Shown here: positions 25,639-33,748 of the stretch, in pieces
Layout of the letters: every line of letters starts with the position of its first letter
Numbering within the stretch: position 1 is the stretch's first letter
NCBI GenBank assembly: GCA_017527415.1
Contig: JAFXQA010000011.1
Coordinates: 1 to 54,450, forward strand
Length of the DNA: 54,450 bases
From: Bacteroidales bacterium
Lineage (GTDB): Bacteria > Bacteroidota > Bacteroidia > Bacteroidales > UBA932
Direction of reading: 5' to 3'
Made by a program: the position numbers and the translations under genes
Notes under the pieces: generated by a model
What the model was told of the DNA's origin: nothing
The model's input: only the letters and a program-made list of their open reading frames with translations
The model's database searches: none

Positions 25639-28600
25639 AGACTCGCAGCATACGGGATATCATTGCCGGCTGCCTTCTGGCAGTCAGCATAGTCCTTGCC
25701 TTGATGTCGAGCCTCGGCAGTTATCCTGCCCGCCGCTCGGAAGTGACAGCCCGCAGGATCGAGCGGAAGGTGAACAGGCGCATGGCGAAACTGGACGCCT
25801 ATGTGGCCAGGGCCTTCGAGGTGCCCCGGGATGAGTGGATGGAACTGAAGGGGCTTCCGGAAGACATGGTCATCTACCGTTATGTTAATGATTCGCTGCA
25901 GAGTTGGTGCAATCGTTTTCCGGTGATGAACGATGATATCCAGGCCGGGATGGTCCTGGATGCTATAACGAACCCCAGGTCTCCTGGCAAATCGCCCCTG
26001 GCCGGCATAGGAGATGGGATCGGTTTCTACAATCTGGGTCCTAAGTGGTATCTGGCCAAAGCGGTGGACAGCCTTAACGTACGCATTGTCGCGGGGCTTG
26101 AAATAGTAAACACGAACAGCGATGTAGTGCGGCCATACACTGTGCAGCCCATATCATATAGCGAGGGTAATGTCATCTGCATAAAGGGTGAACCCAAGTT
26201 CAAGATTGTTTACGAATCTGCATCCTCCGGTATCTCGGTGAATTCTGGACTGCTTCTGGTCGCACTTATACTGATTGCCCTGAGCGGCTTTGTCTTCCTG
26301 TTCACAAAGCCTACGCTTGACCGTTTCTGGGGGGCCTTCATCCCCATCCTTCCCCTTATGACCGCCCTGCAGTTCTGGGGCAGGGAGATAGGGAACGACG
26401 TTCCGCTGTTTTCTCCCACGGTTTATGCGGATTCCGGGGCGTTCTACTCGCTGGGCGCGCAGCTGAACTATCTGGTGGCCATACTTCTGTCGGTGAGTTT
26501 TCTCTACATAGTCCGCCGCGATGTTTTCCGCCGTCTCCGCACCAGGAAGCTGCGGGTCCTGTGGTCGGTTTTTATCAGCGTGGCCATAATAGGTGTAATC
26601 GCCTATACGGTGACAGCCCTCAGGAGTATAGTGCTGAACTCCAACATTTCGCTGGAGCTCTACAAATTGGAGACATTCTCGGTGGTGAGTGTGGTAATCA
26701 TCTTCTCCTACATCCTTCTGCTGACCGCCGTACTGATGCTCCTGCAGATGCTCACTCCGCTGGTATCGCGCCGCCCGTCCATACGAATTCTGCTGTCCCT
26801 GGCGGGCAGCCTGCTTTTCGTATACATGACGGCATCGCTGGGCCTTAAGAAGGAAGAGGCAAGCCTGGAAGTCTGGGCCCGCAGGCTGGCCGTAAGCCGG
26901 GACATCTCCCTGGAAATGCGGCTCCGCTCGGTTGAGGACCGCATAGCGGCTGATCCAATCATAGCATCCCTTTCCGTTTTGGAGAATGGCGGTGCCAGCA
27001 TAAGCAACCGCCTGGAAGAGAGTTATATGCGCAGGATCATGCAGAACTACGATGTGACTGTCTCCCTGCGTCCGGAAGACATGGCGGTGATGAATTCCGC
27101 CGAGCCGATCTCACCGGATTCCCGCTTCTCGTTCGTGGATGCGGGCAACGGATTCGTGCGTTATGTGGGCATGTTTATCTATAGGATAAACAACTATGGC
27201 CTCAGCCGCGTTTTGATAAGCGTGGAACAGAAAACGGACTGGCGATACAGCGGCTACGCCAGCATAATCGGCCCCACTTTGCCCGGGGAGGTGATGATTC
27301 CTGCAAATTACTCTTTCGCACGCTACGACGATGGCCGGCTGCTGACCTTCAAGGGCAGCTATGCATACTCGGTCAAGATGCCGGCGAGCTGGTCGCCGTC
27401 CTTTGCGCGTATGCAGAGAAATGGCTGGCTGCACTTTATATATAAGGTTACGTCTTCCGAGACGGTGGTCATTTCCCGGCCGGTCATCAAGTGGGCCAAC
27501 TACGTGATATCCATCATCTTCATAGGCCTCCTTTGCTTTGTATTCTTCACGTTGGTATCCATGCGCAAGGCGCGCCGCAGGGCTTTCGGTGAGACATATT
27601 TCCAGACCCGTATACGTCTGGTAGTGCTTACGTCCCTTGTCGCAACCCTGGTTGCCATGGCTGTGACGAGCGTTGCAGTAGTATTCAACCGCAACGAGGT
27701 GAACCGCAATACGTTGATGAGCGAGAAGATCAATTCCATCCAGGCATCCATATCGGCCAGGGTCAAGGGGGTGAAGTCCGCCCGGGAACTCCGTACTCCG
27801 GAAATGATGCATTTGATTGGGGATGTTGGGAACAATACCAATTCCGACATCACCATCTACACCCCGGAAGGAATGGTTTTGCTTTCAACGGCTCCGGACG
27901 TTTTTTACCAGATGATCGTAGAGCCCAGGATGGACTCTGAAGCCTATGTCTCCATCGTGCGAAACACGAGCCGCTATTTCATCCACAAGGAGAGGATAGG
28001 CCGCCATTCTTTCTACAGCATGTATGCGCCGCTGATGGCGGATGACGGTTCCGTGCTGGCCATTATTTCGTCGCCATACACCGATGCCAGCTATGATTTC
28101 GAGTCTTACGTGCTGAGCCATTCGCTGATGATCATCTCGCTGTTCATCTTCCTGCTGCTCGTGGCTACCTTCATGGTGTCCAGGGTTTTGGCCTTGATGT
28201 TCAAGCCTCTGGTGGAGATGGGTACCAAGATGAATGCTGCAGGGGAGGGCGAACTCGAGACCATAGAATACCATAATACAGATGAGATATCCGGTCTGGT
28301 GAATGCCTACAACAGGATGGTGACGGAGCTTAAGGAGAGTACTCGCAAGCTCGCGCAGGCCGAGCGCGACAAGGCATGGAGCGGCATGGCACGCCAGGTC
28401 GCCCATGAGATCAAGAATCCGCTCACGCCGATGAAACTCCAGATTCAGCGTCTGATACGCCTGAAGAACAAAGGGGATGACAGCTGGCAGGACAAGTTCG
28501 ACGAGATAAGCAGGATACTGCTGGACCACATCGACATCCTCACCGACACGGCCAATGAGTTTTCCACTTTCGCCAAGCTCTATACCCAGGAGCCGGATGA

Positions 28601-29042
28601 GATCAATCTGTCCGGGATGCTTCAGGAAGAGATATCCATCTTCGACAACCGGGGCGATATCAAGTTTGAATACATAGGCCTTGAGGGGGTCTTTGTGATG
28701 GGGCCGAAGCCGCAGCTCACCCGTGTTTTCGTGAATCTCATCAACAACTCCGTCCAGGCCATGACCGAGCATGGGGAGAAGGATGGCATCGTGCGCATCA
28801 GCCTGCGCAATTCCATTACCGAGGGCTTCTACGACATCGTTTTCGAAGACAGCGGTCCAGGTGTGGCGGAGGAGAATGTCGATAAGTTGTTTACCCCCAA
28901 CTTCACAACCAAGAACGGAGGCAGCGGCCTGGGCCTGGCCATTTCCCGGAGCGTGCTTGAGCGCTGTGGCGCGAGCATATCCTACAGTCGTTCATTCGCC
29001 CTTGGCGGGGCCTGTTTCACCATTCTTTATCCAAAAGGATAA
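25635..29042 (+). CDS. Large NtrY-like membrane sensor histidine kinase
   Basis: The 1135-residue kinase has about ten membrane helices: one at 10-28, a cluster from ~195 to ~400, two near 620-690 and one near 840. They separate three extracytoplasmic stretches, the last (~695-830) being dCache-like in position. A HAMP-like segment follows (LMFKPLVEMGTKMNAAGEG). The H-box is MARQVAHEIKNPLTPMKLQIQ with phospho-acceptor His924. The N-box is FVNLINNSVQAM and the G boxes are VFEDSGPGV and GGSGLGLAISR. HEIKNPLTPM is the NtrY-type H-box, which suits the sigma-54-type regulator at 21282. Signal and regulon are unknown. It overlaps rlmH by 4 bases. Confidence 0.9.
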   Translation: MKTRSIRDIIAGCLLAVSIVLALMSSLGSYPARRSEVTARRIERKVNRRMAKLDAYVARAFEVPRDEWMELKGLPEDMVIYRYVNDSLQSWCNRFPVMNDDIQAGMVLDAITNPRSPGKSPLAGIGDGIGFYNLGPKWYLAKAVDSLNVRIVAGLEIVNTNSDVVRPYTVQPISYSEGNVICIKGEPKFKIVYESASSGISVNSGLLLVALILIALSGFVFLFTKPTLDRFWGAFIPILPLMTALQFWGREIGNDVPLFSPTVYADSGAFYSLGAQLNYLVAILLSVSFLYIVRRDVFRRLRTRKLRVLWSVFISVAIIGVIAYTVTALRSIVLNSNISLELYKLETFSVVSVVIIFSYILLLTAVLMLLQMLTPLVSRRPSIRILLSLAGSLLFVYMTASLGLKKEEASLEVWARRLAVSRDISLEMRLRSVEDRIAADPIIASLSVLENGGASISNRLEESYMRRIMQNYDVTVSLRPEDMAVMNSAEPISPDSRFSFVDAGNGFVRYVGMFIYRINNYGLSRVLISVEQKTDWRYSGYASIIGPTLPGEVMIPANYSFARYDDGRLLTFKGSYAYSVKMPASWSPSFARMQRNGWLHFIYKVTSSETVVISRPVIKWANYVISIIFIGLLCFVFFTLVSMRKARRRAFGETYFQTRIRLVVLTSLVATLVAMAVTSVAVVFNRNEVNRNTLMSEKINSIQASISARVKGVKSARELRTPEMMHLIGDVGNNTNSDITIYTPEGMVLLSTAPDVFYQMIVEPRMDSEAYVSIVRNTSRYFIHKERIGRHSFYSMYAPLMADDGSVLAIISSPYTDASYDFESYVLSHSLMIISLFIFLLLVATFMVSRVLALMFKPLVEMGTKMNAAGEGELETIEYHNTDEISGLVNAYNRMVTELKESTRKLAQAERDKAWSGMARQVAHEIKNPLTPMKLQIQRLIRLKNKGDDSWQDKFDEISRILLDHIDILTDTANEFSTFAKLYTQEPDEINLSGMLQEEISIFDNRGDIKFEYIGLEGVFVMGPKPQLTRVFVNLINNSVQAMTEHGEKDGIVRISLRNSITEGFYDIVFEDSGPGVAEENVDKLFTPNFTTKNGGSGLGLAISRSVLERCGASISYSRSFALGGACFTILYPKG

Positions 29043-29057
29043 TTTTTGATAATCCCC

Positions 29058-29088
29058 GTTGATTTCTGCGCGCTTTTCGTTATATTTG
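29058..29088 (+). promoter_or_regulatory. engB promoter
   Basis: TATATTTG at 29081-29088 with GTTG at 29058-29061 (19-base spacer) fits the -33/-7 pattern. The -7 box ends only 4 bases before ATG 29093, so transcription would begin at or next to the start codon, giving a leaderless mRNA. Confidence 0.6.
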
Positions 29089-29092
29089 TAGT

Positions 29093-29689
29093 ATGAAGAT
29101 AACGGAGGCTAAATTCGCAGGCAGCAGTACTAGGGTTTCTAGTGGGCCCGGGCGCCGTTTGCCCGAATTCGCCTTCATAGGACGGTCCAACGTCGGGAAG
29201 AGTTCGCTTATAAACATGCTCACGGGCAACGGGCGCCTGGCGATGACCTCTTCCACCCCCGGTAAGACCAAGGTAATCAATCATTTTCTGATCAACGATA
29301 ACTGGTACCTTGTCGATCTTCCAGGATACGGCTATGCAAAGTTGAGCCAGAAGGCCCGGGCGGATCTCCATCAGATAATAAAGGGCTATATCCTGGAGTC
29401 ACAGGACCTTGTCTGCCTTTTTGTGCTGGTGGATTCCCGCTTCGATATCACGAAGTCGGACGTGGAATTCCTATCCTGGCTTGGCGAAAACGGGGTTCCC
29501 TTCTCCATTATCTTCACGAAGTGCGACAAACAGAGCATGACGGCCACGGCAACCCAGGTCGAGAAAGACAAGGCCATCCTGCTTGAGGAGTGGGAGGAAC
29601 TGCCCCCCATGTTCCTGAGTTCCTCCGCAAAGAAGACCGGGCGGGAGGAGATACTTGCTTATATTGATTCTTTATTATCAGATAACTAG
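29093..29689 (+). CDS. engB: Ribosome biogenesis GTPase EngB (YsxC/YihA)
   Basis: TRAFAC-class GTPase needed for late large-subunit assembly. The 198-residue protein has G1 GRSNVGKSS, G2 around TSSTPGKTK, G3 DLPGYG, G4 FTKCDK and G5 SSSAKKTG, in the right order and spacing. Length is normal. ATG 29093 gives MKITEAKFAGSS, which aligns with the usual short N-terminus. Stop and prs start are 2 bases apart, so engB-prs-small membrane protein-der form one unit. Confidence 0.96.
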   Translation: MKITEAKFAGSSTRVSSGPGRRLPEFAFIGRSNVGKSSLINMLTGNGRLAMTSSTPGKTKVINHFLINDNWYLVDLPGYGYAKLSQKARADLHQIIKGYILESQDLVCLFVLVDSRFDITKSDVEFLSWLGENGVPFSIIFTKCDKQSMTATATQVEKDKAILLEEWEELPPMFLSSSAKKTGREEILAYIDSLLSDN

Positions 29690-29691
29690 TT

Positions 29692-30681
29692 ATGCAACAC
29701 GAACACAGAATGTTGGTTTTCAGCTGCAGGGCCTCCCGTGCCTTTGCAGAGCAGGTTGTAAAGTATCTTCAGGAAACAGGCGGAGCGGATGGCGAACCCG
29801 TTGAGCTTGGCGCCCTCGAGGTCGACCAGTTCAGCGACGGGGAGTTCCAGCCCTCATTCAAAGACAGTGTCCGCGGAGCTACGGTGTTCCTCATCCAGAG
29901 CACCTTCCCTCCTACCGACCATCTCATGGAGCTGCTGCTTTGCATCGACGCCGCCAAGCGGGCATCGGCGGATAAGGTCATTGCGGTGATCCCATATTTC
30001 GGCTGGGCCCGTCAGGATCGCAAAGACCGTCCCCGCGTGAGCATAGGTGCCAAACTTGTGGCCAATCTGCTCCGCGCCGCCGGCGCCGACCGCGTCATGA
30101 CCTGCGACCTGCATGCCGACCAGATACAGGGCTTCTTCGACATCCCTGTAGACCATATCTATGGCAGCAGCGTGTTCGTGAAGGCCATCTCAGAATCCAC
30201 GAAGTTCAAGGATCTCGCCATCGCGGCTCCCGACATGGGTGGTGCAAAGCGTGCCAACGCCTATTCCAAGTTCTTCAGCAAGCGTCGCGACTGTCCTGTC
30301 ATTATCTGCCACAAGACCCGTGAGAAGGCCAACGTGGTGGCCGAAATCAAGGCCATAGGTGAAGTGGAAGGCAAGGATGTGGTAATAATGGACGACATGA
30401 TAGATACCGCGGGCACTCTCTGCAAGGCTGCAGACGTGCTCAAGAAGATGGGCGCCAAGAGTGTTCGCGCATGCGCAACCCACGGGGTGCTTTCCGGATG
30501 TGCCGCACAGCGCATAGCCGATTCCGCCCTCGATGAGGTCTTTATCACCGATACGATACCTCATCCCGAACTGGCTGATGATCCCAAGATCAAAATACTG
30601 AGCATCGCCCCTGTGTTCGCGACAATAATGCGCCGCGTGTATATGTACGAGCCGGTCAGCACTGAATTCGAGATCAAGTAG
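29692..30681 (+). CDS. prs: Ribose-phosphate pyrophosphokinase
   Basis: Makes PRPP from ribose 5-phosphate and ATP, feeding nucleotide, histidine and NAD synthesis. The 329-residue protein has FSDGEFQPSFKDSVRG, IPYFGWARQDRKDRPR with the ATP/Mg-binding region, the flexible catalytic loop, CDLHADQIQGFFDIPVDH, and the PRPP-binding motif VVIMDDMIDTAGTL. It is a class I enzyme. Slight extra residues at the N-terminus (MQHEHRMLVFSCR) are ordinary for this phylum. It is followed 2 bases later by a small membrane-protein gene. Confidence 0.96.
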   Translation: MQHEHRMLVFSCRASRAFAEQVVKYLQETGGADGEPVELGALEVDQFSDGEFQPSFKDSVRGATVFLIQSTFPPTDHLMELLLCIDAAKRASADKVIAVIPYFGWARQDRKDRPRVSIGAKLVANLLRAAGADRVMTCDLHADQIQGFFDIPVDHIYGSSVFVKAISESTKFKDLAIAAPDMGGAKRANAYSKFFSKRRDCPVIICHKTREKANVVAEIKAIGEVEGKDVVIMDDMIDTAGTLCKAADVLKKMGAKSVRACATHGVLSGCAAQRIADSALDEVFITDTIPHPELADDPKIKILSIAPVFATIMRRVYMYEPVSTEFEIK

Positions 30682-30683
30682 GC

Positions 30684-30914
30684 ATGAGGGTTTTTCTTGC
30701 TGCTGTCCTCCTGGTGGGAATCTGCGTCCTGCTCCTGAGCGTGGGCATCCTTCTGAAGCGCGGATTTCCCCAGTACGACGTCGGCAGCAACGAAAAGCTC
30801 AAAGAGCGCGGAATCACCTGCTATAAAGATGAAGACGCGGCCCTGCACCGGCCAAAGGCCTGCTCCGGAAACTTTTCGGATGCCTGCAAGGATTGTAATT
30901 TGTATAAAAGATGA
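30684..30914 (+). CDS. Small membrane protein with Cys-containing tail
   Basis: A 76-residue protein: one N-terminal membrane helix ([21 protein letters not shown]), then a soluble tail with [22 protein letters not shown] and further cysteines in KACSGNF and [10 protein letters not shown] (CxxC near the end). The plan, one helix plus four tail cysteines, recalls the small NqrM-type metal/flavin-complex maturation proteins, but the similarity is of architecture only. Small proteins with this KRGITC pattern are, to my knowledge, common in Bacteroidota. It is wedged between prs (2-base gap) and der (4-base overlap), so it is certainly in the operon. Confidence 0.7.
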   Translation: MRVFLAAVLLVGICVLLLSVGILLKRGFPQYDVGSNEKLKERGITCYKDEDAALHRPKACSGNFSDACKDCNLYKR

Positions 30915-32221
30915 ACGGATTAGTAGCAATAGTGGGTAGGCCGAATGTCGGCAAAAGCACCCTTTTCAACCGCCTGGTGGGTATGCGCCAGGCGATTGTC
31001 GACGATACCGCGGGCGTTACCCGCGACCGCCATTACGGCAAAAGCGACTGGAACGGCCGGGAATTCTCGGTAGTGGATACAGGCGGGTATACCACCAACT
31101 CGGACGATGTTTTCGAAAGCGCGATCCGCCGTCAGGTGCAGATAGCCATCGACGAGGCCGATGTGATCCTCTTCATGGTGGAAGCCGCCACCGGCATCAC
31201 CGATTACGACTCAGAGATTGCCGACGTGCTGCGCAGGTCCAAAAAGCCTGTCATCCTTTGCGTGAACAAGGTGGATTCCGGAGAGAAGATGTATGATGCC
31301 TATGAGTTCTACGGTCTTGGCCTTGGCGAAGTCTATTCCATTTCAGCTGCAAATGGCAGCGGCACCGGTGACCTGCTGGATGCCATCGTGAAGGCCCTTC
31401 CTGCGGAAACCGATGCCGAGGATCCCTATGCAGGCCTGCCGCGCATTGCCATTGTGGGCAAGCCGAATGTGGGTAAATCTTCCATTACCAACGCCCTGCT
31501 TGGCGAGGAGCGCAACATCGTGACTCCTGTTGCCGGCACTACGCGGGACTCCATTGAAACCCACTACAATAAGTTCGGACATGAGTTCATGCTGGTAGAT
31601 ACTGCCGGCATACGCCGCAAGGGCAAGGTTACCGAAGACCTGGAATTCTATTCCGTGATGCGTTCCATCCGCGCCATTGAGCACAGCGACGTATGCGTAA
31701 TGATGATAGACGCGACTACCGGAATGGAGGCACAGGACATGAACATCTTCAACCTCATCATCCGTAACCGCAAGGCCTGTGTGCTGGTGGTGAACAAGTG
31801 GGATCTTTTCGTGAAGGATTCAAAGACGCTAAAGGAATATACCGCCGCTTTGAAGTCCCGCCTGGCTCCCTTCGACGATGTGCCTATCATCTTTACGTCT
31901 GTGGTTAAGATGCAGCGCATCCAGGATGTGCTGGACGCAGTTGCCGAGGTATATGCAAACTATTCCCAAAAGATACCGACGGCCCGCCTGAACGAGGCGC
32001 TGCTGCCTATAATCGAAGAGACCCCTCCGCCTGCATGGAAGGGTAAGTATGTGAAAATCAAATATATTACTCAGCTCCCGACGAAGTTCCCTTCATTTGC
32101 ATTTTTCTGCAACTTGCCGCAGTACATCAAGGAGCCCTACAAGCGTTTCCTCGAGAATCAGCTCCGGGCTAATTTCAATCTCACCGGCTGCCCGGTGCAG
32201 ATATTCTGCAGACAGAAATAA
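30911..32221 (+). CDS. der: Ribosome-associated GTPase Der (EngA)
   Basis: Essential large-subunit assembly GTPase with two tandem G domains and a C-terminal KH-like domain. The first P-loop is GRPNVGKST (residues 8-16), the second GKPNVGKSS (~185). Further marks are [20 protein letters not shown], and in the second domain [14 protein letters not shown] and NKWD. The KH domain begins near [10 protein letters not shown] and ends QIFCRQK. At 436 residues it is a standard length. It overlaps the preceding small gene by 4 bases and its stop abuts the stop of the convergent xseA. Confidence 0.97.
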   Translation: MNGLVAIVGRPNVGKSTLFNRLVGMRQAIVDDTAGVTRDRHYGKSDWNGREFSVVDTGGYTTNSDDVFESAIRRQVQIAIDEADVILFMVEAATGITDYDSEIADVLRRSKKPVILCVNKVDSGEKMYDAYEFYGLGLGEVYSISAANGSGTGDLLDAIVKALPAETDAEDPYAGLPRIAIVGKPNVGKSSITNALLGEERNIVTPVAGTTRDSIETHYNKFGHEFMLVDTAGIRRKGKVTEDLEFYSVMRSIRAIEHSDVCVMMIDATTGMEAQDMNIFNLIIRNRKACVLVVNKWDLFVKDSKTLKEYTAALKSRLAPFDDVPIIFTSVVKMQRIQDVLDAVAEVYANYSQKIPTARLNEALLPIIEETPPPAWKGKYVKIKYITQLPTKFPSFAFFCNLPQYIKEPYKRFLENQLRANFNLTGCPVQIFCRQK

Positions 32222-33325
32222 TCATCTGATTATCTCCACTTCGACGGAGCCGTCGGCAAAGAGAATGCTGAGCCGCTGGCCTCGTTGGAGTTTTGCCGCC
32301 GAGTTTACCACCACTCCCTTTTCGTCGGTCACGAGGGAGAAGCCTCTGGTGAGAATATTGCGCGGGTTGCTGGTTTTTATGCGTTGCTCCAGCAGCGACA
32401 AGGTGTTTTCCATCGCGGATATCTTGCCGGTAATGGCCATGCGCAGGCGGTTGCTGAAATTGCTGATGCGCTCATCTTCGGCAGCGATGCAATCTATGAA
32501 CACGTCCGCCAGGGCTGTGGGTGTCTTTACGAAGTCGTGGGCTACCATATCGGCCACGTGATAATCCCTGTCATGCCCTATCGCAGTGAATACCGGGATA
32601 CTGCAATTGGCAATGGCGAAGGCCAGGCCGTAGTCATCGAAGCATGCCAGGTCCAGTACTGATCCGCCGCCGCGCAGTATCAGGGCAGCATCGTATCCTC
32701 CGTCCGCTTCTATCTGCTGAAGGGCATCTACAATGCTTACCGGAGCGGATTCCCCCTGCATCGTTGCGGGGAAGAGTACAACATTGAACTTGAATCCGTA
32801 TTCATTCTCCTCAAGATGACGGCAGAAGTCTCCGAAGCCTGCTGCATCGTGCGCTGAAATGACGGCAAGTGAATATGGGATATCGGCCAGCTCGAGTTCT
32901 TTCTGCTTGTCGATAAGACCTTCCTTTTCAAGCAACCCAATTGTTTTGCGCTTTTCCAGTTCAGCCGCCCCCAGGGTGAATTCCGGCTCAAGTTCATCTA
33001 TCACCAGGGTCAGGCCGTAAAGTTCACTGTAGTTGGCTTGCACTCTGGCTAGTATTTGCATTCCGGGAGCAAGTTCGCTTCCTGTGGTCTCTAAGAAATA
33101 TGTTCTGAGGGAGTACCAGATGCTTTTCCATATCACCGCCCGGGCTTTTGCAACGAGACGTCCGTTATCCGATTCGCTGAGTTCGAGATAGCAGTGGCCG
33201 TTGCTTTTTGCCTGAATGGATGCCACTTCGGCCCGAACCCAAAGCTTGTCCGGCACGGCGCTTTCTACACCGTCCCTTATCATCTCCTGCAATTCCAGAA
33301 GGCTTAGTTTTTCCTGCTCCTTCAT
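32222..33325 (-). CDS. xseA: Exodeoxyribonuclease VII large subunit
   Basis: Catalytic subunit of ExoVII, which degrades single-stranded DNA. The 367-residue protein has an N-terminal OB-fold (LWVRAEVASIQAKSNGHCYLEL), a middle domain, the core signatures LILRGGGSVLDLACFDDYGLA and FTAIGHDRDYHVADMVAHDFVKTPTALAD, and a short coiled region before a C-terminal beta segment ending EVEIIR. It is somewhat shorter than E. coli XseA because the coiled-coil region is brief, as is usual in Bacteroidota. It is transcribed away from xseB, an unusual arrangement since the two are often in one operon. A TAAATTTG box (33340-33333) lies 7 bases before its start. Confidence 0.94.
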   Translation of the reverse strand: MKEQEKLSLLELQEMIRDGVESAVPDKLWVRAEVASIQAKSNGHCYLELSESDNGRLVAKARAVIWKSIWYSLRTYFLETTGSELAPGMQILARVQANYSELYGLTLVIDELEPEFTLGAAELEKRKTIGLLEKEGLIDKQKELELADIPYSLAVISAHDAAGFGDFCRHLEENEYGFKFNVVLFPATMQGESAPVSIVDALQQIEADGGYDAALILRGGGSVLDLACFDDYGLAFAIANCSIPVFTAIGHDRDYHVADMVAHDFVKTPTALADVFIDCIAAEDERISNFSNRLRMAITGKISAMENTLSLLEQRIKTSNPRNILTRGFSLVTDEKGVVVNSAAKLQRGQRLSILFADGSVEVEIIR

Positions 33326-33332
33326 ATCCTTA

Positions 33333-33340
33333 CAAATTTA
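33333..33340 (-). promoter_or_regulatory. xseA -7 box
   Basis: TAAATTTG on the minus strand, 7 bases before the xseA ATG (33325), matches TAnnTTTG. A clear TTTG -33 box is not seen. As with engB and dnaX, the box is so close that the mRNA would be nearly leaderless. Confidence 0.45.
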
Positions 33341-33421
33341 GCAATAGTTTGGCAGATTCCATCCCGCCATCGTTCATTTTTCCTTTCTGCCCGGCCGTTT
33401 TTGCCTTTGCAGACACGGGTG

Positions 33422-33462
33422 GGTGCTGAAGGTGTCCGTAAAAAAGGGACACCTTCAGCACC
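33422..33462. repeat. Perfect 16-bp inverted repeat between xseA and xseB
   Basis: GGTGCTGAAGGTGTCC (33422-33437) and its exact reverse complement (33447-33462) flank a 9-base A-rich loop. It lies in the 214-base gap between divergent genes, so a terminator role is unlikely: it is upstream of both. It is the only long palindrome here in non-coding DNA without a T-run, and it could be a free copy of the palindromic class found inside genes or an operator. The rest of the gap holds only the two promoters. Confidence 0.7.
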
Positions 33463-33484
33463 TTGACGGGGAAGGTCGGACGCT

Positions 33485-33516
33485 ATTGTTTAATCGGTGT
33501 TTTTTGTGTATATTTG
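33485..33516 (+). promoter_or_regulatory. xseB promoter
   Basis: ATTG at 33485-33488, a 20-base spacer and TATATTTG at 33509-33516 fit the Bacteroidota promoter pattern. The xseB ATG is at 33540, leaving a leader of about 20 bases. Confidence 0.6.
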
Positions 33517-33539
33517 AAAGACTGAATAACGAGATAATA

Positions 33540-33722
33540 ATGAAGGATTTTGATTACAAGAAAGCGCTGGCAGAGCTGGAAGCCATCGCGAAGAAGGTGG
33601 AAGACCCTTCCACGGCGCTGGGAGATATTGACAGGATGATTGCGCGCTCCGATGAACTTATCGCGGCCTGCCGCGAGTACCTGCGGACCGCCCGCGGAAT
33701 GGCGGACCGGCTGGATCATTAG
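33540..33722 (+). CDS. xseB: Exodeoxyribonuclease VII small subunit
   Basis: A 60-residue helical protein, MKDFDYKKALAELEAIAKKV followed by EDPSTALGDIDRMIARSDELI and a basic C-terminus. It matches XseB, several copies of which wrap the XseA coiled coil in ExoVII. The family spacing (LEEIVxxLE...LeeSl.l...G..L...C...L) is recognisable, though the second helix is divergent (DIDRMIARSDELIAACREYL). ATG 33540 is used rather than 33423, which would translate through the hairpin and the promoter. glgB begins 26 bases downstream in the same direction. Confidence 0.88.
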   Translation: MKDFDYKKALAELEAIAKKVEDPSTALGDIDRMIARSDELIAACREYLRTARGMADRLDH

Positions 33723-33748
33723 ACCTGCCCTATTTCACCGCAAGAAAG

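Noticed and set aside
29131..29160. Small inverted repeat and GGGCCC/CCCGGG cluster near the start of engB
   Set aside because: The stem is only 5 bp and the protein aligns with the family without an insertion, so it is not another element.
33423..33539. Longer XseB starting at 33423
   Set aside because: It would translate the hairpin and the promoter; ATG 33540 matches the family start and follows the -7 box at a normal distance.
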